A stretch of DNA of 64,000 nucleotides from Granulicella sapmiensis (GTDB taxonomy: Bacteria; Acidobacteriota; Terriglobia; Terriglobales; Acidobacteriaceae), in NCBI GenBank assembly GCA_026225395.1, contig JAMFSR010000026.1, positions 310,001 through 374,000 on the forward strand, in the 5' to 3' direction. Below, piece by piece: positions 15,594 through 24,178 of this stretch. A program made the position numbers and the translations under genes. The notes under the pieces were generated by a model, which saw nothing but the letters and a program-made list of their open reading frames with translations, was not told the origin of the DNA and did not search any database. The first letter of the stretch is position 1. The number at the start of each line of letters is the position of its first letter.

Positions 15594-16714
15594 GCCGACA
15601 CCAGGCTTTCTGCGCTCGCGTTTACGGGCGGGAAGGCGCGGAAGTCGAACTTGCCGAGTACGGCGAGGATCTCGGCGTTGAGGATGGCGGCCCCGGCGGC
15701 TCCACGGATGGTGTTGTGCGAGAGCAGCGTGAACTTCCAGTCGAACAGCGAGCAAGGGCGCAGGCGGCCGACGGTGGTAGCCATGCCGTTGCCGCGCATG
15801 AGGTCGAGGCGAGGTTGCGGACGGGTATCGCCGGACTCATACTCGACGGGGTTCACGGGTGCGGAGGGAAGATGCAGGCCATCAAGGCCCTTGCCGTGGA
15901 GCGGCTGGAACTCGTCCCATGCAGCGAGGATCTCTTCGCGCGTGGCGGGCTTGCGAAGCTTTACGCTGACACACTCGGTGTGGCCTTCGAGCACGGGGAC
16001 GCGGTTGCACATGGCCGAAACGGTGGCATCGAGCGGCTGGAAGGCGCTGGCCGTGGCTTTGCCGAGCAGCTTCTGCACTTCTTCCTGCAGCTTCTCTTCT
16101 TCGTTCTTGATGTAGGGGATGACGTTGCCGAGAATGTCGAGCGAAGCGACGCCGGGGTAACCCGCCCCGGAGACCGCCTGCATGGTCGAAACAAAAAGCT
16201 TCTCGATCCCGAAGCGCTCGGCCAGCGGCGCGAGAGGAAGGACGAGGCCGATGGCACAGCAGTTGGGGTTTGTGACCAGGTAGCCACCCGATCGCTTGCG
16301 CGTGGGCTGCGACTCGATGACCTCGAGGTGCGCCGCGTTGACCTCGGGCACGACCAGCGGGACGTCCGGCGCCATGCGGAAAGCCGAGGAGTTCGATATG
16401 ACCGCGCAGCCGGCAGCGGCGAACAGGGGCTCGAGCTCCTTGGCGATGGGCGCGTCTACCGACGAGAAAATAATGCGCGGCAGGTTTGAACCTGCCGCCT
16501 CGGGGGTGTTGGGCTGCAGGACCATCGAGGCGATGTGCGCCGGCAGCGGGGTATCCAGCCGCCAGGCGCAGGCCTCGGCGTAAGTCTTCCCGGCGCTGCG
16601 GTCAGAGGCCGCGAGCCAGGTGATGTTGAACCACGGATGGTTTTCGAGAAGTTGGATAAACCGTTGGCCGACCGCTCCGGTCGCGCCGAGTATGCCTACG
16701 TTACGCCGTTCCAT
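15590..16714 (-). CDS. asd: Aspartate-semialdehyde dehydrogenase
   Basis: A 374-residue NADPH-dependent enzyme converting aspartyl phosphate to the semialdehyde. The N-terminal fold has [18 protein letters not shown]; the active-site region is [15 protein letters not shown] with the catalytic Cys, and the C-terminal half has the expected [15 protein letters not shown]. The length and the ATGAVGQ motif fit the archaeal/fungal-like branch of Asd. It leads the asd-lysC-dapB operon, overlapping lysC by 4 bp. No lysine riboswitch could be placed in the 80 bp before it, which instead hold the 16-bp tandem repeat. Confidence 0.95.
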   Translation of the reverse strand: MERRNVGILGATGAVGQRFIQLLENHPWFNITWLAASDRSAGKTYAEACAWRLDTPLPAHIASMVLQPNTPEAAGSNLPRIIFSSVDAPIAKELEPLFAAAGCAVISNSSAFRMAPDVPLVVPEVNAAHLEVIESQPTRKRSGGYLVTNPNCCAIGLVLPLAPLAERFGIEKLFVSTMQAVSGAGYPGVASLDILGNVIPYIKNEEEKLQEEVQKLLGKATASAFQPLDATVSAMCNRVPVLEGHTECVSVKLRKPATREEILAAWDEFQPLHGKGLDGLHLPSAPVNPVEYESGDTRPQPRLDLMRGNGMATTVGRLRPCSLFDWKFTLLSHNTIRGAAGAAILNAEILAVLGKFDFRAFPPVNASAESLVSA

Positions 16715-16729
16715 CCATCTAGTTTAGCA

Positions 16730-16788
16730 AGATAGCGGGTCAGCGAGATAGCGAGTCAGCGGGGAGCTATTTCAGCCTGCTGACTCGC
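16730..16788. repeat. 16-bp tandem repeat plus hairpin upstream of asd
   Basis: Two adjacent 16-bp units at 16730-16745 and 16746-16761 differ at one base (AGATAGCGRGTCAGCG); within them an 8-bp period is visible. The second copy also pairs with an inverted arm: GCGAGTCAGC at 16751-16760 matches GCTGACTCGC at 16779-16788. The element fills the gap between the small membrane-protein gene and asd, both leftward, and may terminate the former. Confidence 0.75.
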
Positions 16789-16797
16789 CCTCGGGAA

Positions 16798-17106
16798 CTA
16801 GACCTCGACGACCCGCCGACGGCGGTAGACGGTGTGTCCGCCGCCGCTCCAGGCAACGATAAGCGCGATCACATGCAGCAGGAACCAGATGGTGATGCCC
16901 TGGTCCTGGTAGATCCAGAACAGTATCAGGATGCGAGGAATGAGCAGCGCAACGATCACCTGCAGCAGGTTGACCGTCGCGGGAATGTACGGTGGCATAC
17001 CGTGCTGCAGCCACGCGATCAGGATGCAAATGCGCGGAAGGAACAGCGACAGGACGAGGAACCACAAGGGAATCGTGTGGACAGGGAAGGTCAGAGAGAA
17101 GTTCAT
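16798..17106 (-). CDS. Small membrane protein, family not recognised
   Basis: A 102-residue hydrophobic protein with about three membrane helices (roughly residues 12-34, 43-64, 70-90) and a basic C-terminal tail containing YRRRR. The ATG at 17106 follows an AAAGG ribosome binding site, and codon use fits the neighbourhood, so I consider it real. Function unknown. It lies between the cupredoxin-like lipoprotein gene (55 bp upstream on the same strand) and asd, and may be co-transcribed with the lipoprotein gene. Confidence 0.72.
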   Translation of the reverse strand: MNFSLTFPVHTIPLWFLVLSLFLPRICILIAWLQHGMPPYIPATVNLLQVIVALLIPRILILFWIYQDQGITIWFLLHVIALIVAWSGGGHTVYRRRRVVEV

Positions 17107-17160
17107 CAGTGCCTTTCAACAACGAGAAATTAATGGCCCGTGTTGTTGAGATGCAAGGAT

Positions 17161-17964
17161 TTACTTTGCCGTGAAGGTGAAATCCGCTTTTGTGGTGGAT
17201 TTTGGCTTCACGGTGATGTCGATGTCCTGCTCGCCGAGCTTTTCATGCACGGCTGCCAGGGTGTAGTTGCCTGGCGGCAAGCCCTGGATTGTGAAGTTGC
17301 CGTCGGTCCCGGTCACCGCAAAGTAGGGCGATGGCGCAACGTTGATGAACGCGTTCATCCAGGGGTGGTTGTTGCAGCGGACCGGCAGCATCACTCGCGG
17401 CGAGCTGAACTGCTGGGTCTGCGGCTGCCCCATGGGACCCTGCGAGATGTCCATGGCGCTACCGTTCGGCCCGACGATGTGTACGTTGTGCATGGTGGGG
17501 TCAGAGTTCTTGAACAACACCGAGCCGCCCTGCTGCACAGCGATCACATGCGGCGTGTATTTGCAGCCCTTCTGGTCAAGCAGCACTGGCGTGGCGCTGG
17601 CGGAAACCGTGGAGGGCGCTGCGCCTGCCTTGATGTAGACATAAACGTTGGCCAGCTTTCCACCGGCAACGACGTACTGCTCCACCATGTTGTCGCTGGC
17701 CATGGCGCAACCCGGATCCATGGACATATCGATGTTGAGCGGCTTGGGCGCCGCACCCTTGAAGTGGATGGTGCCTCGGATCGAGCTGAACTGTGAGGCA
17801 TCGACAGGCGCGCCGGTGGGCCCCTGAGCGATGACGGGCGAAGCTGCAGGGCCGGTCGATTTGTCGAGGACTTCGCCCTTCTTGAGGGCGGCGTCTGGCT
17901 TACAGCCGGTGAGGGTGAGCGCGGTGGCGAGGAGCAGGAACGTCGTAGAACGGCTTAGGGTCAT
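17161..17964 (-). CDS. Lipoprotein with cupredoxin-like and carboxypeptidase-regulatory-like domains
   Basis: A 267-residue exported protein with a lipobox LTLTGC (Cys21), so it is probably a lipid-anchored envelope protein. Residues about 60-205 look like a cupredoxin fold: His159/His162 in TMHNVH, then VRCNNHPWM with Cys197, His200 and Met203 are arranged like type 1 copper ligands. Residues about 210-265 (AVTGTDGNFTIQGLPPGNYTLAAVHEKLG) are a carboxypeptidase-regulatory-like beta sandwich. Proteins with this layout are common in Acidobacteria but uncharacterised; electron transfer or copper handling is an inference from the ligand set. The isocitrate dehydrogenase gene ends 19 bp upstream. 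Confidence 0.8.
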   Translation of the reverse strand: MTLSRSTTFLLLATALTLTGCKPDAALKKGEVLDKSTGPAASPVIAQGPTGAPVDASQFSSIRGTIHFKGAAPKPLNIDMSMDPGCAMASDNMVEQYVVAGGKLANVYVYIKAGAAPSTVSASATPVLLDQKGCKYTPHVIAVQQGGSVLFKNSDPTMHNVHIVGPNGSAMDISQGPMGQPQTQQFSSPRVMLPVRCNNHPWMNAFINVAPSPYFAVTGTDGNFTIQGLPPGNYTLAAVHEKLGEQDIDITVKPKSTTKADFTFTAK

Positions 17965-17983
17965 TGTGTCCTCGGACGTACGG

Positions 17984-19009
17984 CTACAAGGCAGCGATAA
18001 CGGCTTCGGTAAAGGCCTTGGTGCCTACCGATCCGCCAACGTCGCGGGTGGTGGACTTGCCTTCAGCATAGACCTTTTCAACCGCGGCCTGGAGTTTGTT
18101 CGCAGCCTCGGCTTCATCGATGTGGTGCAGCATCAGCACAGCGGATTGGATCAACGCGGTGGGGTTGGCCTTGTCCTGGCCCGCGATATCTGGAGCCGAG
18201 CCATGCACGGCTTCGAAGATGGCAGTGTCCGCGCCGAGGTTCGCGCCGGGGACGAGACCAAGTCCACCGATCAGGCCCGAGCAAAGGTCGGAGAGGATGT
18301 CGCCGTAGAGGTTCTCGGTGAGAATGACGTCGTACTGGTACGGATTCATCACAAGCTGCATGCAGGTGTTGTCGACGATGTGTTCGGCGTAGGTGATCTC
18401 CGGGTACTCGGCGGCGACGGCCTTGCAGCACTCCAGAAAGAGTCCATCGGACTTCTTCATGATGTTCGCCTTGTGGATGGCGTGGATCTTCTTGCGGCCA
18501 TGCTTCTTTGCGTACTCGAAAGCCGAGCGAGCAATGCGCGTCGAGCCCTTGCGCGTAATGATCTTGAGCGACTGCGCGATGTCGGGATTGATCATGACTT
18601 CGAGCCCGGCGTAGAGGTCTTCGGTGTTCTCACGGAAGATGATCATGTCGATGCCGGGGTAGTTAGTCTTTATCCCCGGGAGCGACTTCACGGGACGGAA
18701 GTTGTTGTAGAGGTCGAACTTCTTGCGCATCGCGACATTGATGGAGGAAAATCCGCCGCCGATGGGAGTAGCGGTGGGTCCTTTGATGGCAACTTTGTCG
18801 GCCGCGATGGAGTCGAGCGCGGCCTGGGGCAGGATTTCGCCGTTCTTCTCGTAGGCTTCTGCGCCGCACTCGAAGCTGTGCCACTCAAAGGCACAGCCGG
18901 TCAGTTTGCCGGCTGCTTCAACAACGCTGACCATGGCTGCTGCAACTTCCGGACCGATACCGTCGCCGGGGATAAGTGTGATCTTGTGAATGTGTGTCAA
19001 TGCGGACAA
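17984..19009 (-). CDS. NAD-dependent isocitrate dehydrogenase (isopropylmalate dehydrogenase superfamily)
   Basis: A 341-residue beta-decarboxylating dehydrogenase. Motifs: ITLIPGDGIGPEV, KGPTATPIGGGFSSINVAMRK, NFRPVKSLPGI, IIFRENTEDLYAG and the metal-binding ENLYGDILSDLCSGLIGGLGLVPG. The PIGGGFSSINVAMRK and RENTEDLY segments point to the NAD-type isocitrate dehydrogenase of the short (IDH3-like) group rather than LeuB, giving 2-oxoglutarate for the TCA cycle; homoisocitrate dehydrogenase is a less likely alternative. The start is a TTG at 19009 behind a good AAGGAA site; no ATG fits. Confidence 0.88.
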   Translation of the reverse strand: MSALTHIHKITLIPGDGIGPEVAAAMVSVVEAAGKLTGCAFEWHSFECGAEAYEKNGEILPQAALDSIAADKVAIKGPTATPIGGGFSSINVAMRKKFDLYNNFRPVKSLPGIKTNYPGIDMIIFRENTEDLYAGLEVMINPDIAQSLKIITRKGSTRIARSAFEYAKKHGRKKIHAIHKANIMKKSDGLFLECCKAVAAEYPEITYAEHIVDNTCMQLVMNPYQYDVILTENLYGDILSDLCSGLIGGLGLVPGANLGADTAIFEAVHGSAPDIAGQDKANPTALIQSAVLMLHHIDEAEAANKLQAAVEKVYAEGKSTTRDVGGSVGTKAFTEAVIAAL

Positions 19010-19171
19010 GGAGTTCCTTTTTTGGGGGGAGTTAGTCGCTTGAAGCTATTCTATCGCGCTGTTCGGGTCGGTTTCCTGGCCGCTGTCCGGTTTGCGAACA
19101 GATGAAAAAAGCTCAGGCACCCCCTCGAAATGGTGGCGTGCGGCGGGTGAATGATGGCATAGAGTGGTCGC

Positions 19172-20548
19172 ATGTCTAACAAAGCACGATCCGCCTCAAA
19201 AAGCCCTGCGGCGCAATACTGCGGTCCTGTTGTCACGCGGTGTGTGGGTCTTGTTGCGTTGGCATGCCTTCTTTCAGCATGCCCGGGACGTCTCTGGGCG
19301 CAGGTGGGGACAGGCGCACCCGATGCTTCCGCGCAGGTGCAGCGGGAGAGCAAGACCGTCCCCGACGGGCAGCAGCCTGCGGCCGTGTTGGCGAAGTATC
19401 CGGGCCAGGCGCTCGACATGGACTCTGCGGTGCTGGGGACAGTTCCACCGGACCCTTTGATCCACAACGAACTGCTGCGCCCGATCATGCGTCCGGTCGA
19501 CCGAACGCTGGACGATCTACGCCGGGCGGAACAGCTGAGCTTTGCGGCTTCGTACACCCTGCTCGACCAGTACGCGACCGCGACGCCCGAGGGCGTTCGG
19601 CATAATCAGAGCACGGGACGCTTCGACCTGGTGGGCGGATGGAAGGCCTACGACCACGGCACCAACGCCGGGACGATCAGCGTGCTAGTGCGGTCGGGAA
19701 CGAATCTCGGCGTGAGTGAGCAGTTCAATTTAAGCAACGCGCTGGGTTCCGGGCTGGTGCTCAACTGCCTGCAGGGCGGTGCGGCGCAGGACACCATCAC
19801 GCTCAACATCCTGTACTACCGGCAGGACTTTTTCGAGCGCAGGATCGCGTTCTATATCGGCAAGATCCACCCCAACGAGTACATCAGCCTCAGCCTCTAC
19901 AACAACGATGAGCGCAGCCAGTTCCTGAATGCGCAGAACGACGGCAACCTGACGATTCCCTCCGACGGCACCTACGCCGGAGGCGCAGCTCTGGAGTACC
20001 AGATGACGCCGCACCTGTACGCACATCTCGTGACGGTGGATACCGAGGGCGGTGAACAGCGGAACCTGAAGACGCTGGCCGACAGGAAGTACATGAACGC
20101 CATCGAGTTCGGTTGGAAGAGCGGCGCGCCGACCCGGCAGGAGCACCTGTTCCGCTTTGTTCTGTGGCGGGACGATACGAAGACACTGGGCAGTGGCGCG
20201 GGAGCCGGTTTTGGGTCGGATTATGAGCTGAAGAGTGGATGGGTGCCGTTCGGCCGGGTTGGTGTGGCAACCGACACAGGCTCTTCGATCAAGCGAGTGC
20301 TGGACGCCGGGCTGGCGAATATACGTCCCTTCGGACGCCGTGGCGATATGTTCGGCGCGGCCATCAATCTCACCGATCCGAGCCATGCGGCGAAGCATCA
20401 CGAAACGCTATTTGAGACGTTCTACCGCGTACGGCTTACGCGAAGTCTCGAGCTTGGGCCGGACCTCGAGGTCTCGGTGCATCCGACCAACAGCCCGGCG
20501 AAGTACACCACGGCGCTGCTTGGCATCCGCGGAAAAATCATCTTCTAG
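19172..20548 (+). CDS. OprB-family carbohydrate-selective porin
   Basis: A 458-residue outer-membrane protein. A long signal region ends near SACPGRLWAQ. The mature part has the OprB pattern: GVSEQFNLSNALGSGL, LYYRQDFFERRIAFYIGKIHPNEY, then a beta-barrel of alternating strands ending in the hydrophobic LLGIRGKIIF. Such porins let sugars through the outer membrane. An ATG close to 19172 is taken as the start. It is divergent from the isocitrate dehydrogenase gene (162-bp gap) and convergent with nrdR. Substrate unknown. Confidence 0.82.
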   Translation: MSNKARSASKSPAAQYCGPVVTRCVGLVALACLLSACPGRLWAQVGTGAPDASAQVQRESKTVPDGQQPAAVLAKYPGQALDMDSAVLGTVPPDPLIHNELLRPIMRPVDRTLDDLRRAEQLSFAASYTLLDQYATATPEGVRHNQSTGRFDLVGGWKAYDHGTNAGTISVLVRSGTNLGVSEQFNLSNALGSGLVLNCLQGGAAQDTITLNILYYRQDFFERRIAFYIGKIHPNEYISLSLYNNDERSQFLNAQNDGNLTIPSDGTYAGGAALEYQMTPHLYAHLVTVDTEGGEQRNLKTLADRKYMNAIEFGWKSGAPTRQEHLFRFVLWRDDTKTLGSGAGAGFGSDYELKSGWVPFGRVGVATDTGSSIKRVLDAGLANIRPFGRRGDMFGAAINLTDPSHAAKHHETLFETFYRVRLTRSLELGPDLEVSVHPTNSPAKYTTALLGIRGKIIF

Positions 20549-20558
20549 GGGTTCGCTG

Positions 20559-21038
20559 TTAGCGGGGCCGTTTGGCTTTGATGTCCTTGCCGCCCAGCAG
20601 GTCTTCAAGCTCCTGCTTGAACTCGCGGACGTCCTTGAAGTCGCGGTAGACGCTGGCGAAGCGGATGTAGGCGACAGTGTCGATGTCTTTGAGCCGGTTC
20701 ATGATGAGCTCGCCGATGGAAGCGGTAGACCGCTCGCGCTCGGGGCTGTCGATGACGAAAGCTTCTACGGCGTCGACGATCTCCTGCATTTGCGTGACGG
20801 AAACCTTACGTTTCTGGCAAGAGTGCAACAGGCCGGCGAGCACCTTCTGGCGGTCGAACTTTTCGCGGCGGCCGTCCTTCTTTACGACCATGTACGGGAT
20901 TTCGTCGAGGCGTTCGTAGGTGGTGAAGCGCTTGTTGCAGCGTTCGCACTCGCGGCGGCGACGGATGCTGTCGGCGTCCTTGCTTTCGCGGCTGTCGATA
21001 ACTTTGTCCTGGGTGAAGGCGCAAAACGGGCATTTCAT
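20559..21038 (-). CDS. nrdR: Transcriptional repressor NrdR
   Basis: A 159-residue regulator of ribonucleotide reductase genes. The N-terminus is a zinc ribbon (MKCPFC and ECERCNKRFTTYER supply the four cysteines), followed by an ATP-cone domain (MVVKKDGRREKFDRQKVLAGLL to about residue 140) that senses dATP/ATP. Length and motifs are standard. The C-terminus is Lys/Arg rich. It is convergent with the porin gene, 10 bp apart. No nrd genes lie in the window, as is usual for this regulator. Confidence 0.96.
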   Translation of the reverse strand: MKCPFCAFTQDKVIDSRESKDADSIRRRRECERCNKRFTTYERLDEIPYMVVKKDGRREKFDRQKVLAGLLHSCQKRKVSVTQMQEIVDAVEAFVIDSPERERSTASIGELIMNRLKDIDTVAYIRFASVYRDFKDVREFKQELEDLLGGKDIKAKRPR

Positions 21039-21105
21039 GGCTATCGAAGTTTAGCAGTGTTGGCGCGTATTACTTGTACGGCACGGCTGCCCGTCCTATC
21101 GATTC

Positions 21106-21321
21106 CTACTTTGTCTGTTGGGAAACTCGGCTTCGGCGCATACTCCAAACCGAGCACGCAATGGCAGGGAGCGTCAAAATCAAGGAATAAGCAATGGACT
21201 GGATCCAGCTATGACGGCCTATAGCGTGATGCATGACGGCCGGAAGGGCGACTATCAATGCAAGCGCAGCCGTGATCAAAGTCGCCGGAAAGATGACCGT
21301 GTATAGCCGCGATTGCCGCAT
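21106..21321 (-). CDS. Small two-helix membrane protein, unknown
   Basis: A 71-residue protein with two predicted membrane helices (about 8-30 and 38-60), a basic N-terminus and the C-terminal end RRSRVSQQTK. A GGAAG element lies about 12 bases before the ATG, so initiation is plausible but not strong. It lies between nrdR and the YbhN-like gene on the same strand. No family recognised; it could be a chance frame. Confidence 0.5.
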   Translation of the reverse strand: MRQSRLYTVIFPATLITAALALIVALPAVMHHAIGRHSWIQSIAYSLILTLPAIACSVWSMRRSRVSQQTK

Positions 21322-21359
21322 GACGGCATTCTTCCAGTGATTCCACAGTTTTGCAAGCT

Positions 21360-22430
21360 CTAAATCTCAGGCTGAGGAGCTTCGGTTTCCTTCACGGCCT
21401 GGCGCAGTGAGGTGCCTTCGAGTTTGGCGGCGATGAGACCGGCGGGGATGATGTCGAGCATGGAACAGAAGAGGATCACGGCAGCGCAAGCGGTCGCGGT
21501 TTCCACCGGAACGCCGAAGAAGCCATGCAGCGCCGTCGCGTTTACCGCGATCTGCGTGAACCAGCCGAGGATGGGAAGCTGCAGCAGGCTTGCGCCGAGG
21601 CTCGTCGCGAGCAACAGCATCATCGCCGTGAAGCTGAGATGTGCAAGCGTGGGGTCGGCAACGAAGGCGCGCGCGGAGAGCAGATAGCAGACGGCGATGC
21701 CGATCCACATGAGCAGCGAGACAGCGAGCGCTGCGAAGAACTCGCGCAAGGTGGAAACCGTGCGGAGGCCTTCGCGGAAGTCGAGGATGCGTTCCGATAG
21801 GGTGACTGCAACGCCCTTCGACAGGGGCGAGATCATGGCGCGGACGATGCGCGCAACGAGTTCTCCTGCGATACGAAGAGCCGCGGCGAAGATGGCGATG
21901 CCGATGGTTGCTGCGAGCGAGACCTCACCCGCGCGCACATACGCGTGATGATGCGGGAGATCATGCGGAGCAAAGGCCAGTGTCACAGAGAAGAGAATGG
22001 CCGCTGCGCCGAGATCGAACGCCCGTTCAATGGAGTAGATAGCGAGCTGCGAGGCTACAGGAAGCTTCAGCTTGCGTGCGATCAGGTAGGGGCGCGAAAG
22101 ATCCGCCAGCCTGCCCACCAGCGCCACAGCCGTAAAGCCGATCAGCTGCGGCCCAAGCAACTGCAGTGAGGGAACACGCCGCACCGGCGCAAGCAGGATG
22201 GCCCAGCGGACGGCCCGCAGCCAGTACGAAATGTAGATGACACCGATCGCACCGAACACAAAGGGGAGCGAGACAGAGCGAAGTTGGTAGCCGAGCGCGT
22301 GCCAGTCGAAGGTAATGTGCGTGTGCATCCACCAGATCAGGACGACAACGGCCACGCCAACAATCAGCCAGAGAACATAGCCCTTCGACTTGGGCTTGGG
22401 AGTGGAGACGATGCCGGGATCGGGACTCAT
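21360..22430 (-). CDS. YbhN/UPF0104-type (lysylphosphatidylglycerol synthase TM-like) membrane protein
   Basis: A 356-residue protein with about eight membrane helices and the family pattern GRLADLSRPYLIARKLKLPV plus SIERAFDL (about 105-140), seen in the membrane half of flippase/synthase proteins such as MprF and in YbhN. The soluble aminoacyl-transferase half of MprF is absent. The proteins are thought to act on lipids or lipid-linked glycans; the exact role here is unknown. It overlaps the lytic transglycosylase gene by 4 bp and so belongs to a three-gene leftward operon with it and a HAD hydrolase. Confidence 0.85.
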   Translation of the reverse strand: MSPDPGIVSTPKPKSKGYVLWLIVGVAVVVLIWWMHTHITFDWHALGYQLRSVSLPFVFGAIGVIYISYWLRAVRWAILLAPVRRVPSLQLLGPQLIGFTAVALVGRLADLSRPYLIARKLKLPVASQLAIYSIERAFDLGAAAILFSVTLAFAPHDLPHHHAYVRAGEVSLAATIGIAIFAAALRIAGELVARIVRAMISPLSKGVAVTLSERILDFREGLRTVSTLREFFAALAVSLLMWIGIAVCYLLSARAFVADPTLAHLSFTAMMLLLATSLGASLLQLPILGWFTQIAVNATALHGFFGVPVETATACAAVILFCSMLDIIPAGLIAAKLEGTSLRQAVKETEAPQPEI

Positions 22431-23131
22431 CGAGATGCCACTGTCATGGCTGCAGGAGCAGATTTGCGGCGGTTGAATTCGGTGATAACGCGGTTCACGT
22501 AGGCGCGGGTTTCGCGATAGGGTGGAACGCCGTGGTAGCGATCCACTGCTTCAGGGCCGGCGTTGTAAGCCGCGAGCGCTTTGACGACGTCATCCTTGTA
22601 GCGCGTGAGCAGGTAATCGAGATAGGTGGTGCCCCCGGCGATATTCTGGCCGGCGCTGGTAACGTCGGTGACGCCGAGATCGCGGGCGGTGCCGGGCATC
22701 AGCTGCATCAGGCCCCGAGCTCCGGCACGCGAAGTTGCGTTCGTGTGGAAGTTGCTTTCAGCCTTGATCACGCTGAAGAGCAGAGCGGCATCGATGTGGT
22801 GTTCTTCGCTGGCGCGGGCGAGCAGCTCGGGAATGCTCTGCTCGGTGGGCGCTGAGGTTGCGGTTCCGGGCACGTCCTTTGCGACAGGCTTAGGCGGATC
22901 GGGCAGCGCTTCAATGGCTGTGATCTGCACCGTCGAAATTTCCTGATAGTTCGCATCGCCCGAGCTTGTGTAGAGCCGTGTGCGATCGCCGACGGTTTCG
23001 TGGTGAGCACAGTCGTACGAGAAGCCGTTGCTGAGCGTGATGTGCTCCATCGCGTGCGCACTGGGCATCAGCGAGAGCGCCGCGATGACCGGCAGCCATG
23101 CGCGAAGTCGGGTTGGAAATGCGGGGAACAC
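22427..23131 (-). CDS. Exported lytic transglycosylase (SLT domain)
   Basis: A 234-residue protein with a signal peptide (to about SAHA, residue 27). The C-terminal SLT domain, about 100-225, carries the catalytic Glu in VIKAESNFHTNATSRAGARGLMQLMPGTARDLG and AAYNAGPEAVDRYHGVPPYRETRAYV, the classic motifs. It would cleave peptidoglycan to 1,6-anhydro-muropeptides. The start is a GTG six bases after the upstream HAD stop codon, with no clear ribosome binding site, so translation is probably coupled. It overlaps the YbhN-like gene downstream by 4 bp. Confidence 0.92.
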   Translation of the reverse strand: MFPAFPTRLRAWLPVIAALSLMPSAHAMEHITLSNGFSYDCAHHETVGDRTRLYTSSGDANYQEISTVQITAIEALPDPPKPVAKDVPGTATSAPTEQSIPELLARASEEHHIDAALLFSVIKAESNFHTNATSRAGARGLMQLMPGTARDLGVTDVTSAGQNIAGGTTYLDYLLTRYKDDVVKALAAYNAGPEAVDRYHGVPPYRETRAYVNRVITEFNRRKSAPAAMTVASR

Positions 23132-23137
23132 TACAAA

Positions 23138-24079
23138 TCAGACTACCATTGCGGACTTTTCGGTAGCTGCCAGCACGCTTTCGATGGCCAACGCGACACC
23201 GTCCTCGTCGTTTGAGGCGCCGACTGTCCAGCCACGGCTGCGCGCCAGCGTTTGGACGTCCTCGGGCGCGTTCGACATCACGACAGCTTGTCCTGCCGCT
23301 CCCAGCATCGGCACGTCGTTCCAGTTGTCGCCGATGGCGAGGACTTCCCGCATGGAGATGCCGCGCAGCTCAGCCAAATGAGTCAGCGCGGAAGCCTTGG
23401 AGCAGCCGGCCGGCAGGATGTCGAGGATGCAAAGGTCGCGCTCGGGGTACTCGGTGCGATGGAGGGTGATCTCGGCGTCCGGCGCGGCTTCGACACCGAC
23501 TGGCGTGACGTGCGGGTGTTCGAGCAGCCTCGCCTCCGCCTCGCGCATGCGGGCAACCGGACCGCAGAGCATCATCTGGATGGGCGGGTCGCCTTCGAGC
23601 GCGCGGGCGATCGGCTTAATCTCGGAAATGTACGGCTCATTCGCCATCACCCAGCGCGAAATGCTGGCGTGGAGCTCGGCGATATCCTCGACGACCAGCG
23701 CGCCCCGGCTGTCTTCACCGTCCGGGCCGACTGTGTCGAAGGTCAACACGAGCGTGCTGCGGAAGCCCGAAACATGGTCGCAAAGCCAGCGCGCGGTGGC
23801 CAGCGGCATGTGCGTGCGATGAATCAGCTCGGAGCCGATGGTGCGGATGACAGTGCCGTTCGAGCTGACGAGCGCGTTGGCGGCTTGCAGCTTGAGGTCG
23901 CGCAGAATGTGCATGGCATAGCAGTGGCGGCGTCCTGTGGCGATCACGATTTCAAGCCCGGCTGTTTCGGCGGAGCGCAGCGCGGCGGCGTTGCGCTGGC
24001 TCACTCGGCCGTTAGAGCCGAGGAGGGTGCCATCCATGTCGATGGCGATTAGTTTGATTGGTAGATCGGGCGTGCTCAT
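23138..24079 (-). CDS. Cof-type HAD-superfamily hydrolase
   Basis: A 313-residue cytoplasmic phosphatase. HAD motif I is IAIDMDGTLLGSNGRVS (nucleophile Asp in DMDGT), motif II is IATGRR, and motif IV is VLAIGDNWNDVPMLGAAG with GQAVVMSNAPEDV following. A C2B cap lies between, as in the Cof/YbiV/YidA group that dephosphorylates sugar phosphates, flavin nucleotides or similar. The specific substrate cannot be read from the sequence. It is the first gene of the HAD/transglycosylase/YbhN operon. Confidence 0.9.
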   Translation of the reverse strand: MSTPDLPIKLIAIDMDGTLLGSNGRVSQRNAAALRSAETAGLEIVIATGRRHCYAMHILRDLKLQAANALVSSNGTVIRTIGSELIHRTHMPLATARWLCDHVSGFRSTLVLTFDTVGPDGEDSRGALVVEDIAELHASISRWVMANEPYISEIKPIARALEGDPPIQMMLCGPVARMREAEARLLEHPHVTPVGVEAAPDAEITLHRTEYPERDLCILDILPAGCSKASALTHLAELRGISMREVLAIGDNWNDVPMLGAAGQAVVMSNAPEDVQTLARSRGWTVGASNDEDGVALAIESVLAATEKSAMVV

Positions 24080-24178
24080 CTTCTTGAGGGTATTGGAAAT
24101 GCAGTGGCGATGTTCAGGTCAGGTGCGTGGGACTGTACTGGCGTGGGAATCTTGTGCTGTGGCGCAAGTGTTACGGGA

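Noticed and set aside
13917-16115. 732-codon rightward frame across dapB, lysC and asd
   Set aside because: It spans three well-supported overlapping operon genes on the other strand; composition is Asp/Gly/Val/Ala-rich as expected of an antisense shadow.
16715-16797. Lysine riboswitch upstream of asd
   Set aside because: Only about 80 bp are available, occupied by a tandem repeat; none of the conserved lysine-riboswitch elements were recognised.
17831-19105. 424-codon rightward frame opposite isocitrate dehydrogenase
   Set aside because: Shadow frame; the minus strand has unmistakable dehydrogenase motifs over the same DNA.
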